Counted from the first letter of the stretch, positions 34,645-45,274 are shown. The stretch: 64,000 nt of DNA from JBASEY01 sp049652745 (GCA_049652745.1 JBASEY010000023.1:248001-312000), one strand, 5' to 3'. The notes: generated by a model from the letters alone, not told the origin. Numbers and translations: made by a program.

Positions 34645-37600
34645 TCAATGAGTTTCAATCACGTTCAAAGCGGCCAAACGCGCATCATCAGAGGTGATGG
34701 CCCCATCTAAATCCAAGTCTGCTGCGCAGAAAACACCATATTCGGTGACTTCTTCACCCAAGACGAACTGAAATATCCTCTCAACGTCCCGCCAAGTGAC
34801 AAGGCCGTCATCATCGACATCGCCGTTATGATGGCACTTGGGAATTTGCGGATGCCACCCCATGTCGATTAAACCATCGTCGGGCCAGCTTCCACTTTCA
34901 GAGCTACGCTGATTCATCAACTGAATCGAGTCCGGAGTCATATACGATATCCAAAATGACTGTTTTGAACCGCTGTCGATACACGGGCTCGTAACGGATT
35001 GCCCGGACCGCAGCGATGAAAGCCGATATCGAGAATCGGAGTGATATTTGATAGTTGGATTTTGTCTAAAATCACCTTCTATCGAATTGGAGAATCCAAA
35101 AGTTTTTTCGCTTTGTGAAACAAATAAGGGATCGCTGTATAGAGTTCCTTCGCCTAACAGAAGTGTTGAAAAAGGCGAAATGTGTAACGATTCAGGAGAT
35201 CCATCACCGGCAATCGACCACGAAATCCTGGCAGATGAAGGTTTCCAGCGCCATAAGACTGCAATATCGTCACCTTGTTCCGCATGGTTGCCCCACAGAA
35301 TGCTGTCACGACAAACCATTTCAGCGCCCTCAACTACGGCAATCCCACCTCCGGCGATTCGACTGAATCCCAAGGCGCTATTGTCGGCAACGGTGCAGTT
35401 GATCAACGATACTTTACAAGATTCAAAATAGCCGCCCCCTCCGAAACCGGAAATCAGTCTAAAAGGCCAGGCGGTGTTTTGAGCAAACAGTGTGTCGATT
35501 ATCGAGAATCGACCTTCGGAAACATGGATTCCGCCGCCGGTTTCAGCCATATTTTCTTCGAATATGCTGCCGGTGACAACAAAATCGTGATCATAACGGG
35601 AACTCCACCCTCCACCCTTTGTAGCCCAATTATTCTTAAACGCGCAACCATGAACCCTGCCTGCGGCCATCCAGCTCGAAACCGCACCACCGGAATTACC
35701 GGCATCATTGTCGAAAAAGATACAATTTGTAGCCAGAAAATTGCCGTATTGCCGAACATCTACGGCGCCGCCATTCCCTGCTGCAAAATTTTTTGTGAAA
35801 ACACAATCTGTAAGTGTAAGCAGACCGCCAGAGGCCACTATTGCCCCGCCATGTGCCGAACTCGAATTGGATTCCAATCGGCATGAGTCAACCGTCAAAT
35901 CACAGAACGTTAGATCGATGGCTGAAGCGCCGCTGTTTTTGATCGTCATACGACTGAGTTTTGAGCGGTCAATCCATGCTCCATACCAGGCTCCGGTTCG
36001 GTTGCCGATCGATTCAGCGTCGATAGTGACTTTTTCCGTCAATGTAATTCCTTCAATCGTCACATTCGACAAAAGGGGAAGCGTGCCCGGCCAGGGCTCG
36101 TCACGCAGAAAATATTCACCTTCCAATAAATGAACAGTCACGCTGGGCCGGGCAGGTTCGGAATACAATCGACCCAATGTTGTTCGGATGGAACGGAAAG
36201 GCTCTGAAGGTGACAGACCGGAGTTGTGATCGTCCCCCCAAGGCGCCACGTATACATCACTCTGGATAGGTTCCGCTCCCGTGCAGCCGGAAATATCAAA
36301 GGCTGCGACTGGAGATACATAGAAATCCGATATCGGAATCCCGTCGAAATGGTTTCCCGTTGCTGATACAGGTGGCGTAAAGGGCACGTCAGCAGCCAGA
36401 TCACAGCCGACAGCAGCACTGTTACCCTTGAAAACGTTGGGAGCCATTGCCAAATCGCTCCCCGGTTGGCTGATATGAATCGCGCCGCCGGTTCGTGAGG
36501 CACGATTGTCGGAAAACACACATCCGCCAACAGTAACATGGCCAAAATACGCCGCTATCGCGCCACCATTTCGGACAGCGAAGTTATTTTTGAACTCACA
36601 GAAAGAAATAAAAGCATGAGCATTATAACCGCTTAAAATCGCACCACCCATTTGTTCGGACGAATTATTTTCAAACAGGCAATCGATTATCGACGGATTG
36701 GACCCAGGACCACAGTGAATCGCTCCACCATGTTTGGTCGAAGCATTTTGAAAAAAGACACATTCTCGAATCATCGGCGACGCCGCGATAAGCGCCATGC
36801 CGGCGCCGATAACATCAGCCGTGCAGCCATGTATTTTGACATTGTTTATCTCAGGTGCGCAATCAGCGACAGTGACCCCCGGCCCTGTTCCTGACGATAT
36901 ATTGCAATTTTCCAGACTCGAATCAAAACTATAGTAGAAATCGATGACACTCCCGATTTCGGCGGCTATGATACTTGTTTCACTATCAGCGCCTTTTAAT
37001 TGCACATACGGCGGTATACACAATGGGAACCATTCACCGGTTGAATCAGCGTAGAGACCTTCATCGATCATTACCGTCGCCGGTTGATAGGGAAGACCTA
37101 TCACTCGTTTCAGGGAATGGGAAATCGTGCGAAAAGCGGACTGCGGCGTAAGGCCATCATGCGAATCGTCTCCACCGGGTGCGACATAAACTGTAGCTCC
37201 GATCAAAGGCTCCTGTCCTGTAATAATGAACCCTTCTGTAGTAAAAGCGGCAGCCGGTGCGACTGACCAAGCGGAATCCGGTGAAACATCGAATATGTTG
37301 TTTTCAGCGGCGTAAGGGATAGCCGGAACCCAGGCGGCAGACAAATTGGCTCCTCGAGCCCCACAGTTCGAATCGAATATTGTGGCGCCCGATGGTCCGG
37401 ATGAAATATCAAAATTCCCGGTTTCTATCCTCACCGCTCCACCGACAGCGGCTATGTTTTCCGTGAAGGCACAGCCTTCAAACCGACTGGATCCGCTCTG
37501 TTGATGAACGCCGCCTCCAGAAAACACAGCTTGATTACCAATGAAACGGCATCGTGTGAAAGTTGAAGAAGCAGACATGAAATACAATCCGCCGCCGGAA

Positions 37601-38658
37601 ACTGTTGCCGAATTGTCACAAACCGTTGTATCAGAAAAATTTACATTTGCCCCTGCTGCCAGGTGAACTCCAGCCCCGAATTTTACATCATGAAAACCGC
37701 TTATGGTTACGAACCGACAATCTGCAGCGGCATCCCGAACAAACAGGCCAGGACCGGTTTCACCGGTTAAAACGAGATGTTGCAACGAACCGCCGGATAT
37801 CGACTCGGCCCTGATGCAGCCATTATTGACTGAGGAAGACTGCAGAATTGCTGCGCTGTTATTCATATGGTCCGAACAGGTAAAATATTTTAAAAGACGG
37901 CTGTCTGAAAAGCAGTCTCCGATAGGCTTAATTGATTCCGGTCCTATCAGGGAGACATTCGATAGTAATGGGAGCGGAAACAGTTCACCATTTGTTTCAG
38001 AGGAATAAACGCCCGGTGCGAGAATCACAGAAAGGGGAGAGGAGCCTCCCGTCTGAATCCTTGACAGAGCAAATCGAATCGTGCGGAAAGGGCTTTGGGG
38101 TGACAGGCCGTCATTGGCGACATCATCCCCGTCAAGGGATACGAATAGATTTGATTCCACCGGATCAAAGGCGCTTGCATGCCCGGATACATCAAAGGTC
38201 CCCGTCGGTAGAACCCAAGCCTCGGTCAAAGCCGAGCCGTCGAGAAACAGATTGTCGCGTGCATTGACCGGCTGGGTATGGCGTCCCCAAGAGGCTAGAT
38301 CATTTCCGCCGCAGCCGCGGTTTCCGTTGAAAATATTAGCCGGCTGTATAACTGACGCCGCACCGTTACGCAAATATACGGCCCCGCCGGAATAGTGTGA
38401 GACATTACCGATAAATTCACATTGAACGATATCCGCTTTGGAGTCACGAACACTCACAGCGCCGCCATTGCCGGACCTGCTGATATTGCCGTCGAATATA
38501 CATTGCTGGATGAGTGGATTTGAATTGTCCTGACAATACAGTCCGCCACCTTGATTCACTGCTTCATTGCTTTGAAATCTGCAGGTATAAAGTCTTGGCG
38601 ATGAGCCTTCCGTGCAGGCGACAGCGCCTCCATCGGTAGCGGAAAAATTACCGGCCAA
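34645..38658 (-). CDS. Giant beta-helix surface protein with dockerin-like tail (main fragment)
   Basis: The frame is open from 38727. The apparent TTG start at 38658 lacks a ribosome binding site and is preceded in frame by obvious beta-helix sequence, so this is the body of the gene that begins at 39165. Residues show at least three long modules. Each opens with a segment such as LFVSLDGDDVANDGLSPQSP, VYVAPGGDDSHDGLTPQSAF or VYVAPWGDDHNSGLSPSEPF, followed by parallel beta-helix coils rich in GGAI/GGGL turns (DUF1565-like). The C-terminus (NGDVDDDGLVTWRDVERIFQ ... AADLDLDGAITSDDARLAAL) is a pair of calcium-loop dockerin-like repeats. Likely an exported binding or polysaccharide-associated protein. 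Confidence 0.75.
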   Translation of the reverse strand: MAGNFSATDGGAVACTEGSSPRLYTCRFQSNEAVNQGGGLYCQDNSNPLIQQCIFDGNISRSGNGGAVSVRDSKADIVQCEFIGNVSHYSGGAVYLRNGAASVIQPANIFNGNRGCGGNDLASWGRHTQPVNARDNLFLDGSALTEAWVLPTGTFDVSGHASAFDPVESNLFVSLDGDDVANDGLSPQSPFRTIRFALSRIQTGGSSPLSVILAPGVYSSETNGELFPLPLLSNVSLIGPESIKPIGDCFSDSRLLKYFTCSDHMNNSAAILQSSSVNNGCIRAESISGGSLQHLVLTGETGPGLFVRDAAADCRFVTISGFHDVKFGAGVHLAAGANVNFSDTTVCDNSATVSGGGLYFMSASSTFTRCRFIGNQAVFSGGGVHQQSGSSRFEGCAFTENIAAVGGAVRIETGNFDISSGPSGATIFDSNCGARGANLSAAWVPAIPYAAENNIFDVSPDSAWSVAPAAAFTTEGFIITGQEPLIGATVYVAPGGDDSHDGLTPQSAFRTISHSLKRVIGLPYQPATVMIDEGLYADSTGEWFPLCIPPYVQLKGADSETSIIAAEIGSVIDFYYSFDSSLENCNISSGTGPGVTVADCAPEINNVKIHGCTADVIGAGMALIAASPMIRECVFFQNASTKHGGAIHCGPGSNPSIIDCLFENNSSEQMGGAILSGYNAHAFISFCEFKNNFAVRNGGAIAAYFGHVTVGGCVFSDNRASRTGGAIHISQPGSDLAMAPNVFKGNSAAVGCDLAADVPFTPPVSATGNHFDGIPISDFYVSPVAAFDISGCTGAEPIQSDVYVAPWGDDHNSGLSPSEPFRSIRTTLGRLYSEPARPSVTVHLLEGEYFLRDEPWPGTLPLLSNVTIEGITLTEKVTIDAESIGNRTGAWYGAWIDRSKLSRMTIKNSGASAIDLTFCDLTVDSCRLESNSSSAHGGAIVASGGLLTLTDCVFTKNFAAGNGGAVDVRQYGNFLATNCIFFDNDAGNSGGAVSSWMAAGRVHGCAFKNNWATKGGGWSSRYDHDFVVTGSIFEENMAETGGGIHVSEGRFSIIDTLFAQNTAWPFRLISGFGGGGYFESCKVSLINCTVADNSALGFSRIAGGGIAVVEGAEMVCRDSILWGNHAEQGDDIAVLWRWKPSSARISWSIAGDGSPESLHISPFSTLLLGEGTLYSDPLFVSQSEKTFGFSNSIEGDFRQNPTIKYHSDSRYRLSSLRSGQSVTSPCIDSGSKQSFWISYMTPDSIQLMNQRSSESGSWPDDGLIDMGWHPQIPKCHHNGDVDDDGLVTWRDVERIFQFVLGEEVTEYGVFCAADLDLDGAITSDDARLAALNVIETH

Positions 38659-38727
38659 TACGACATTTTCAATTGTCGGAGAAGATTTGTTTCGGCAGAG
38701 GATCCCGCCTCCGCGTGACTCATCACC

Positions 38728-39165
38728 TCACGTACTGCAGACATCGACACCATTTATGATTCTGATGCTGCTCAGAACCGAAAATTCATTTTCTCGACAA
38801 TGAAAGTCGAATGCTCGATCCATGAATTGACAATCGATAATACACGTTTCCGATGAAGCTCCTTGCACAGTGATTTCTTTTCCTTCAAATGAAACGCGCA
38901 TGAACCCCATGCCTGAATAAATGCCCGGAGCAATAAGAATCCGATCACCGTCGTTCGCGGCATCGATAGCCTGTTGAAGAGTTGGGTATTCTGATGGAAC
39001 AAGCAACTCCGAAGATAGAGCAGGGGAGCAGATAAATACTATCGCTGTTAGCATTGCCGAGAAAGCAAAAGCCAAGCGCAGTCTACTTATTCGCAACGGA
39101 GAATGGTAAAAGACGATTAAACTGTTGAAAATCATTGTTTGAAAGTCCATCACAAAATCTATCAT
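38728..39165 (-). CDS. N-terminal part of the beta-helix protein, ended by an in-frame TGA
   Basis: This 145-residue frame has a signal peptide (SRLRLAFAFSAMLTAIVFIC then SPALSS) and the first beta-helix coils: LVPSEYPTLQQAIDAANDGD, then RILIAPGIY and SSIRIINGVDVCST. It stops at TGA (38730-38728). The same frame continues without a break, reading GDESRGGGILCRNKSSPTIE, into the 34645-38658 coding sequence; 39165 and 34645 are in one frame of 1,507 codons. So this is one gene with a nonsense codon, not two genes. It could be a mutation, a sequencing error or readthrough. Start choice is loose: further ATGs lie at codons 6 and 11, and no clear ribosome binding site is seen. Confidence 0.75.
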   Translation of the reverse strand: MIDFVMDFQTMIFNSLIVFYHSPLRISRLRLAFAFSAMLTAIVFICSPALSSELLVPSEYPTLQQAIDAANDGDRILIAPGIYSGMGFMRVSFEGKEITVQGASSETCIIDCQFMDRAFDFHCRENEFSVLSSIRIINGVDVCST

Positions 39166-39419
39166 AAGCTATTTTTCAGGTACGCCGCAAATATTCTTGT
39201 TTAGAAATGGTCATTCGTTATCGATCGATTTGAATCCATCGATGACACTTATGGTTTGATATCATCTTAATGAATCCGATTTTTGCGCAAAAGACGTTCA
39301 GAGCTATGATATTCAGGCAGATCCGAGCGATATTACATGGAAATTTAAGCTGCTTTTAGTGTTTAGAATAATAAACGAACTAATTTAGTTACTGATGAAA
39401 TCCTTTATAAATAACATGG

Positions 39420-41642
39420 CTATAGAGGGTCGGCACAGGTTTTCGCACCAATCGCAGCCAGGAATATATCTTGAGCATCTATAGCCGTTACCTGATTGTC
39501 GCCATTACAATCGGCGGCACAGGCTTCTTTTTCGGTCGGAGTTCTGGCTCCAAGCGCGATGAGAAATGCCAACTGAGCATCTATCGCCGTTAATTTTTCA
39601 TCGCCGTTTACATCGCCGGTATTTTCGCATTCAGGCGTCTGTGTCGGCTGAGGAGTCGGTGTACCGGGGGGCGCGTATGTGACTGATATTCGCGATTGGC
39701 GCGGTTCCAGATTCTGGCCGGAGACTGTGACAGTAATTTCTCCCGTCGACACTGGAGCGATATCGAAACTAACCATACCAGAGGCATTTGTCCTGTCGAC
39801 GACATGCAGATCTCCGTTTTTATATAAGCATACAACAGCATTTTTAATGGGTGAGCTATTGAAGGTAACAGTTATCGGAATAGTAACCGGACCTGTTGAA
39901 ACACTGATTGGATGTACGGCATTCGGTGCGATCGCAGCATCTGAACGGAACATCAGTGAACAATCACCGAACAACACATATTGGTTCATGACTTCTTCTG
40001 TTCCGGAATTAATTCCAAAGTAATTGTACATATACAGAATGCCGTCAAGCGTCATTTGGCCGAGAATATAATTTCCACCAGGAATCGCGCCGCTACTATT
40101 TCCTGTTACTGCGTATGTCACGCCCCAGGCCATTCTGGCCGGTTGATCCCACGCAGTTGATGTGGAAGCGCTGTACATGCTGACGGCGCCTTTGCCGCTG
40201 TTTTTCATCCATCGTTCGGCAAAGCAATCAGATGACCCGTTAAAATATCCGTTTGAGCAGGATACATCCATGATAAACGGCGTGAAAGAACCGTTGGCCA
40301 GAGCGTTGACATTGGTGTTCGTAAACGAGGGAGAAACCCAGCTTGTACCGCTGCCATGGCCAAAATATGACAACCAGAAACGGCCTTCATTGACGGCATT
40401 TTTTATCTGTGTGGCCCCGTGTCCCAGCCTTTGATAGATTCTATCAGCCGTTGCATTGGGATTATGACTTTTAAAACGAGCTTCGATTTCCTGCGAATAT
40501 TGCTCATCAGAAGGACTATACCCTTCATTCGAAGCCAGGCCGCTGAACTTGTCGAGCCATCCATTCAACCCCGATGGAGGAGTCTTTTCATATGTCAAAA
40601 TCTTGTCCAATTGTGCGGTCAGTTCAGAAACCGTTCCGGCGCTCAAACGCGAAATAAATGCATCCGGGATCTTGTCATTTCCCTGTAAAAGCGTGAATTT
40701 TGAATCGGAAGCACAATTGCCGATACCGGTCAAAGGCTTTAATTGTGGGGCATCACCAACTAAAACAATATATACCGGTTTTGGATTCCAGGTATTCCAA
40801 ACATTTTGAATATAGGAATAAATTGCAGATGAAGTCGTTCCCGTCACTGTTGAACTGATCAAGGTGACATCGATTCCACGATTGGTTTTCCATTCAACAA
40901 ACGGAGCCATATTGCCAATAAACGGATCATGACAGATGATCAACATCGGCTCAGGAGGCGTAAGAATATCTATCCCCAAAGAACCAAAATTTACAAATTG
41001 ATTTTGGTAAATTTGGTAAAACGAAGGAAATACAGCTTCAGGATAAGACCATTCACCATCTTCGACAATAACTCTAACCGTCATCACATTAGCGGCAAGC
41101 ATTTCGCCCGTAACAGGGTTGACTCGGACTGGATGAAGATCGATCGTCACAAATCTAAAATCCCGCAAATAGGCATCATTACTGATTGTCGCCCATTCGG
41201 CCGGATAAAACGCGTTGTTTTCATAAACCCTTTCATTCAATGTAAACGGCGGCTCCGGTTCAGAGCGCTTGAATGAGGGCTGCGCAGGCCATATATCAAA
41301 GCCGGAATAAGTGGCCACGTTATCAACATCTATTTTCAATTCAATGAAAGCGCCTTCAGGCACAATAACATTTTTTCTAACTACCGGAACCTGGGGTGAA
41401 CCGGTTTCCATCAACCAACCATTATCTGGAATTTCCAGTCTAAAAAAGTGACCGTGTTCATTAACCTCAGGCTCTGCCAGCATACCCGGCGTTTTAAGGG
41501 TGAAAATTGTATCATGATTCACCATTTTAACCGAATCGATGACCGGCGAACTATAAGTCGCACCGGATTCAAAAGGAATCCAGTTCCCATGAGCGACAGT
41601 TGAAATCAAAGCTGTTAATACGAAAAATAAACAACGACGCAT
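39420..41642 (-). CDS. Exported C25 (gingipain-family) cysteine peptidase with dockerin-like tail
   Basis: The 740-residue protein has a signal peptide (MRRCLFFVLTALISTVAHG), a C25 propeptide-type region (about 25-225), and the caspase-like catalytic domain. There His429 lies in SYFGHGSGTSW and Cys462 in MDVSCSNGYFNG, the dyad order of gingipains. An Ig-like domain follows (VHPISVSTGPVTIPITV), then a Pro/Thr/Gln linker (PPGTPTPQPTQTPEC). Last come two dockerin-like loops, DVNGDEKLTAIDAQLAFLIA and DCNGDNQVTAIDAQDIFLAA. No type IX sorting domain is present. Probably a secreted, surface-anchored or complex-bound endopeptidase. Confidence 0.85.
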   Translation of the reverse strand: MRRCLFFVLTALISTVAHGNWIPFESGATYSSPVIDSVKMVNHDTIFTLKTPGMLAEPEVNEHGHFFRLEIPDNGWLMETGSPQVPVVRKNVIVPEGAFIELKIDVDNVATYSGFDIWPAQPSFKRSEPEPPFTLNERVYENNAFYPAEWATISNDAYLRDFRFVTIDLHPVRVNPVTGEMLAANVMTVRVIVEDGEWSYPEAVFPSFYQIYQNQFVNFGSLGIDILTPPEPMLIICHDPFIGNMAPFVEWKTNRGIDVTLISSTVTGTTSSAIYSYIQNVWNTWNPKPVYIVLVGDAPQLKPLTGIGNCASDSKFTLLQGNDKIPDAFISRLSAGTVSELTAQLDKILTYEKTPPSGLNGWLDKFSGLASNEGYSPSDEQYSQEIEARFKSHNPNATADRIYQRLGHGATQIKNAVNEGRFWLSYFGHGSGTSWVSPSFTNTNVNALANGSFTPFIMDVSCSNGYFNGSSDCFAERWMKNSGKGAVSMYSASTSTAWDQPARMAWGVTYAVTGNSSGAIPGGNYILGQMTLDGILYMYNYFGINSGTEEVMNQYVLFGDCSLMFRSDAAIAPNAVHPISVSTGPVTIPITVTFNSSPIKNAVVCLYKNGDLHVVDRTNASGMVSFDIAPVSTGEITVTVSGQNLEPRQSRISVTYAPPGTPTPQPTQTPECENTGDVNGDEKLTAIDAQLAFLIALGARTPTEKEACAADCNGDNQVTAIDAQDIFLAAIGAKTCADPL

Positions 41643-41766
41643 ATTACCTCCCGTAGAAGCTCATCTAAAGCCGTTTTTTTATTAAGCAAAAAATATACCA
41701 AAAGGGATTAAATCAAAGAACTCGAAAAAACGGTCGCCGTTAAAAAGTTATCGTGGACGGGACAAG

Positions 41767-41814
41767 GCAGTTTAAAAAAAACTGCAAAAAAAGGGCGATC
41801 ATGAGACCGCCCTT
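41767..41814 (-). terminator. Rho-independent terminator(s) after the second C25 gene
   Basis: Read on the minus strand, AAGGGCG (41814-41808) pairs with CGCCCTT (41797-41791) and a T-run follows. A second hairpin, GCAGTTT / AAACTGC (41785-41767), lies just after it. Both are well placed after the stop at 41849. Confidence 0.8.
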
Positions 41815-41848
41815 CACAAACATTTCCTGGAAATACTGATTTATTTCT

Positions 41849-44800
41849 CTATATTGGATCCACGCAAGTCGTACTACCTATTGCCGCCAAGAAAATTCTT
41901 TGAGCATCAGCCGAACTGATCTGTCCGTTACCATCACAATCAGCGGCACATTCTTCTTCATAAGTAGGAATATAAGATCCAAGCGCAATCAAAAATGCCA
42001 ATTGAGCATCGCTGGAACTTATCAACCCGTCCTGATTGACATCTCCGTCATTGATGCATGAAGGCGTCGGTGTATTTGTCGGCGCAGGAGTCGGAGTCGG
42101 CACAGAAGTGCATTCACGAACGAAACTCACCATAACATCATCGATATTCCATCCACAGAAACGCCAACTGGAATCCGTCGGCCCCATGCCCCAGCGCAGT
42201 TTGACTTGAGAATAACCTGCCGCTTTATCGGTGATATCAAAATTCATTGGAACCCATGAGCCTCCATCCATCCTTCCCGGGTTTTCCCAAATGGTACTCC
42301 AGGAACTGCCGTTATTGTTACTGATCGCAATATAGGCATGGTCATAATAATAGGTTTCAACGCCCAACCATGCATAAAAATCCAAATAGACTTCTGCGGC
42401 TTCCGAGCAGTCAAACGCCTGGGTGGTTGTCCAGTAAGTAGTGGACATACTGTTGGCGTAGTCACCGTTGAGGTTATATCCCACAACATTGTTTCCGGTA
42501 TAACCACTGGTCGGATCGGGCGATCCGTACTGGCCTCCCTGCCCGGTCGGCTGACCCCAAGCCCATTCCCCTTCATACGTCCAGCCTGGATCAGTATCCA
42601 TGTTGGCTTCGAGCATAACCACCAGCTCATACGTAAGCACATGGTAAAACGAACCTAGATTGTCATCTTCGGATTGATTCCCGGCAATATCGGTTGCATT
42701 GATTTTGAAGAAATACAACGTGCAGTCATCGACGTTCTCAATTTTGACCATATGGTCAGTTCTAAGCCCGGCTTTTCCGGCTTCGTTTTGCGGAGGAACA
42801 GAGTCTCCCCACGTCAACGACGTCTGCGACAGCTCATCCGTTTTCCATGTCACCGTGAAACAATTCGTCGAAATGTCGGTAATTGCCACATCGAAGATCA
42901 CAGGACCTTGGCAATCGACTGCAGCCTGCGACGTCACGGTTTGAGGTGAACCTTCACAATCCTCGTCTTCATATGTCACCAGCAAGGTGTCATCATGAGA
43001 AACTTTCACGTAACCGCCGCCGGACTGCGTCGCCGAAGTCATGATGGAGCCTGAAAATTGACCTGTATCAGGACCGGTTTCAGATAGTGTGACGACCACT
43101 GGAATCGGGTTGCTTTCAGAACTGACTTTAACGATTGCTGTTTCGATGACTCCAGGATTTGTATTCAAATCCGAATCCCATACGTTGATGGTTGCCGTCT
43201 GGTTGCAATTATAGGTGTTTTTATCCATTAAAACCGCTCCACATCCGGCTGCTTGTACAAGAATATCGGTTAAATACGGTTTCATGTTGTGTGATGTCAC
43301 CGTCAACTGCATGGTTCCTCCCGAGGTCAACAGCGTCGGAAGTACCGCCGAACCCATCGCGTCAGTGTACCCAACTTCATATAGCCCGTCATCTTCTTTC
43401 ATGATGCAGACCATTGCGCCTTCAATCGGAGACCCGTTCTCGGCAACAATCACTGCAAACTGACCGCCGCCCATGGTTACGGTCGGCAGATGATCGATAT
43501 CTCCTGTAAACAATACTCTGGCGTGGATATCGATCGCCGGATCACCGAATAACAGATACATCTGCGAATTTGACAGCCCATAGCTGCCTTCTTCGACAAT
43601 CATCTGCTGTTTGCCTCGATCGACCGTATAACCCACTCTGGTGATGCCATAGCCCAGCGGAGCTCGGTACACCATCTTGTCGAAAGCATGATTGGCAATT
43701 GTGTAAGACGGTTCGATCGCACCGATGTTGGCAACCGCCCCGCCTTCACCATTTGAACCGGAATTCTGGAATGCCAGTGCCAGACACTCTCCGGAATATC
43801 TTACGTTTCCGCAATAACAAGCCATATTCCAAACGATGGGTGTATAAGGTCCGTTTTGAAGAGCATAAACATCCGAGTTATATTTCCAGTTGACGCTCCA
43901 CGACCACTCCTGGTTGTCCCCGTGACCACGGTAATTGACAACTACCCGCCCTTCTTCGATGGCGGCTTTTACGCCAGCGCCGGTAGCTCCCTCAGGCGGA
44001 TAGTATGTATCATATTGGAAATTTTCGATTTCATATGCAAAATTCCGGATATATTCTTTGCACTCGGTATATTTACCCGGGTATTGTTCTTCATGAGCGC
44101 ATAACATTGACTTGTTCAACCACTCGTCATTTGGGGGATTCAATATAAAATTCAGTGTTCGAGCGACGACGTGATCGATGACGCCGGTGCTGCTGGTCAA
44201 AATACGTCCCAGCGCGATATCTGCAAAATCGTCTGCACCTTCAAGAAGCTGGTAATTGTAATCTCCCGGCTCCCATGAAGAGGGATTTCCCAGGGGGATA
44301 TCGGCAAGTGCTCCAACAAAAAGAACGTACTCTGTGCCATGGTTATCATAATAATTCTGGATTGCCGCCTTGATACCTGCCGGAGTCGAGCCGGTTTGAC
44401 TGGTAAAAATTACCTCTGATTTCAATCCTGCTCGATTCCACCAATCAGCCAACGGCGCAACAGATGCAGCAAAGCTCTCTTTCGTGATGACCAGGTAGCG
44501 AACCAGATCATCATCACGACTATGGCCAGTCGATAAACCCAGTGCATCGTAATTTAAAAACGTCTTACGATACAGATTATCCAGTTCATAGGATACCGTG
44601 GACGTGCGCCGCACTTTTTCGTTAATCCCTGAAGAATCCGTAAATTCCAAATTAAAAGTAATCTGTTTTGCCGCTTCAATCGTTTCATCGACGGAATGCG
44701 CTATTACCGGATAGATGTCAACAATGACAAATCGAACATCACGGCGAATAGCAGGGGGAAGCAAAACACTTCCTTCACGGGGATAGGACATTTGGTAAAA

Positions 44801-45217
44801 TTTTTCATTCATCACAAATCCCGGATCCGGATCGATATCCGTCGTCGGAACCTGCATTGGAGCAATTCGATATCCATCAAGACGAACAGGCGTTCTAGAA
44901 ACCTCTTTCATAATGACGGAACCCTTGTCGGGGACAGCAATAAGAACAGAGATTTTTGGCACTTCCGGAGCGCCTATCTCTAATGATCTGCCCGCTTCCG
45001 GAATCTGAATGGATTGAAAAATATCGCCATCCATTTCCACATCGGAAACGTAAAAGCCTGGAACTTCCACCGTGACAGTAACGCCATGAGCATCAGTGCG
45101 CTCAAGAGTCACTGCCGGTGATGCTCCTTCAGAACCTCCGGTCAACGACACCCACTCCGCTCGAGCGACCGGAAACAACAGAAGAATACATAGGGTAATA
45201 AAAATGATCCGTTTCAT
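41849..45217 (-). CDS. Multidomain exported C25 peptidase with FnIII, MAM-like and dockerin-like domains
   Basis: The 1,122-residue protein has a signal peptide (MKRIIFITLCILLLFPVARA), C25 prodomain, and catalytic domain with His432 (VNYRGHGDNQEW) and Cys467 (VWNMACYCGNVRYSGE). It continues with an Ig-like domain (TMGGGQFAVIVAENGSPIEG), a beta domain with SESNPIPVVVTLSETGPDTG, and a fibronectin type III domain (FTVTWKTDELSQTSLTWGD). A MAM/immune-inhibitor-like jelly roll follows (WTYEGEWAWGQPTGQGG ... RFCGWNIDDVMVSF), then the linker VPTPTPAPTNTPTPSC and two dockerin-like loops (DVNQDGLISSSDAQLAFLIA, DCDGNGQISSADAQRIFLAA). The tail closely resembles that of the neighbouring 740-residue peptidase. 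GGAGG precedes the ATG; a strong promoter lies upstream. Confidence 0.88.
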   Translation of the reverse strand: MKRIIFITLCILLLFPVARAEWVSLTGGSEGASPAVTLERTDAHGVTVTVEVPGFYVSDVEMDGDIFQSIQIPEAGRSLEIGAPEVPKISVLIAVPDKGSVIMKEVSRTPVRLDGYRIAPMQVPTTDIDPDPGFVMNEKFYQMSYPREGSVLLPPAIRRDVRFVIVDIYPVIAHSVDETIEAAKQITFNLEFTDSSGINEKVRRTSTVSYELDNLYRKTFLNYDALGLSTGHSRDDDLVRYLVITKESFAASVAPLADWWNRAGLKSEVIFTSQTGSTPAGIKAAIQNYYDNHGTEYVLFVGALADIPLGNPSSWEPGDYNYQLLEGADDFADIALGRILTSSTGVIDHVVARTLNFILNPPNDEWLNKSMLCAHEEQYPGKYTECKEYIRNFAYEIENFQYDTYYPPEGATGAGVKAAIEEGRVVVNYRGHGDNQEWSWSVNWKYNSDVYALQNGPYTPIVWNMACYCGNVRYSGECLALAFQNSGSNGEGGAVANIGAIEPSYTIANHAFDKMVYRAPLGYGITRVGYTVDRGKQQMIVEEGSYGLSNSQMYLLFGDPAIDIHARVLFTGDIDHLPTVTMGGGQFAVIVAENGSPIEGAMVCIMKEDDGLYEVGYTDAMGSAVLPTLLTSGGTMQLTVTSHNMKPYLTDILVQAAGCGAVLMDKNTYNCNQTATINVWDSDLNTNPGVIETAIVKVSSESNPIPVVVTLSETGPDTGQFSGSIMTSATQSGGGYVKVSHDDTLLVTYEDEDCEGSPQTVTSQAAVDCQGPVIFDVAITDISTNCFTVTWKTDELSQTSLTWGDSVPPQNEAGKAGLRTDHMVKIENVDDCTLYFFKINATDIAGNQSEDDNLGSFYHVLTYELVVMLEANMDTDPGWTYEGEWAWGQPTGQGGQYGSPDPTSGYTGNNVVGYNLNGDYANSMSTTYWTTTQAFDCSEAAEVYLDFYAWLGVETYYYDHAYIAISNNNGSSWSTIWENPGRMDGGSWVPMNFDITDKAAGYSQVKLRWGMGPTDSSWRFCGWNIDDVMVSFVRECTSVPTPTPAPTNTPTPSCINDGDVNQDGLISSSDAQLAFLIALGSYIPTYEEECAADCDGNGQISSADAQRIFLAAIGSTTCVDPI

Positions 45218-45274
45218 TTGGCCTCCTTATGTTTGATAGACTGAACACCTCTATCGGATGGTAATCCTTGAAGC

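Noticed and set aside
35275..35886. Long plus-strand open frame of 203 codons
   Set aside because: It is antisense to the beta-helix repeats; its composition mirrors those repeats and no start signal or domain is evident.
38728..38730. TGA as selenocysteine or reassigned codon
   Set aside because: No convincing SECIS hairpin follows, the family does not use selenocysteine, and TGA ends many genes in the window, so code reassignment is excluded.
39166..39419. Gap between beta-helix and C25 genes
   Set aside because: Examined for promoters, hairpins and small genes on both strands; nothing above chance was seen.
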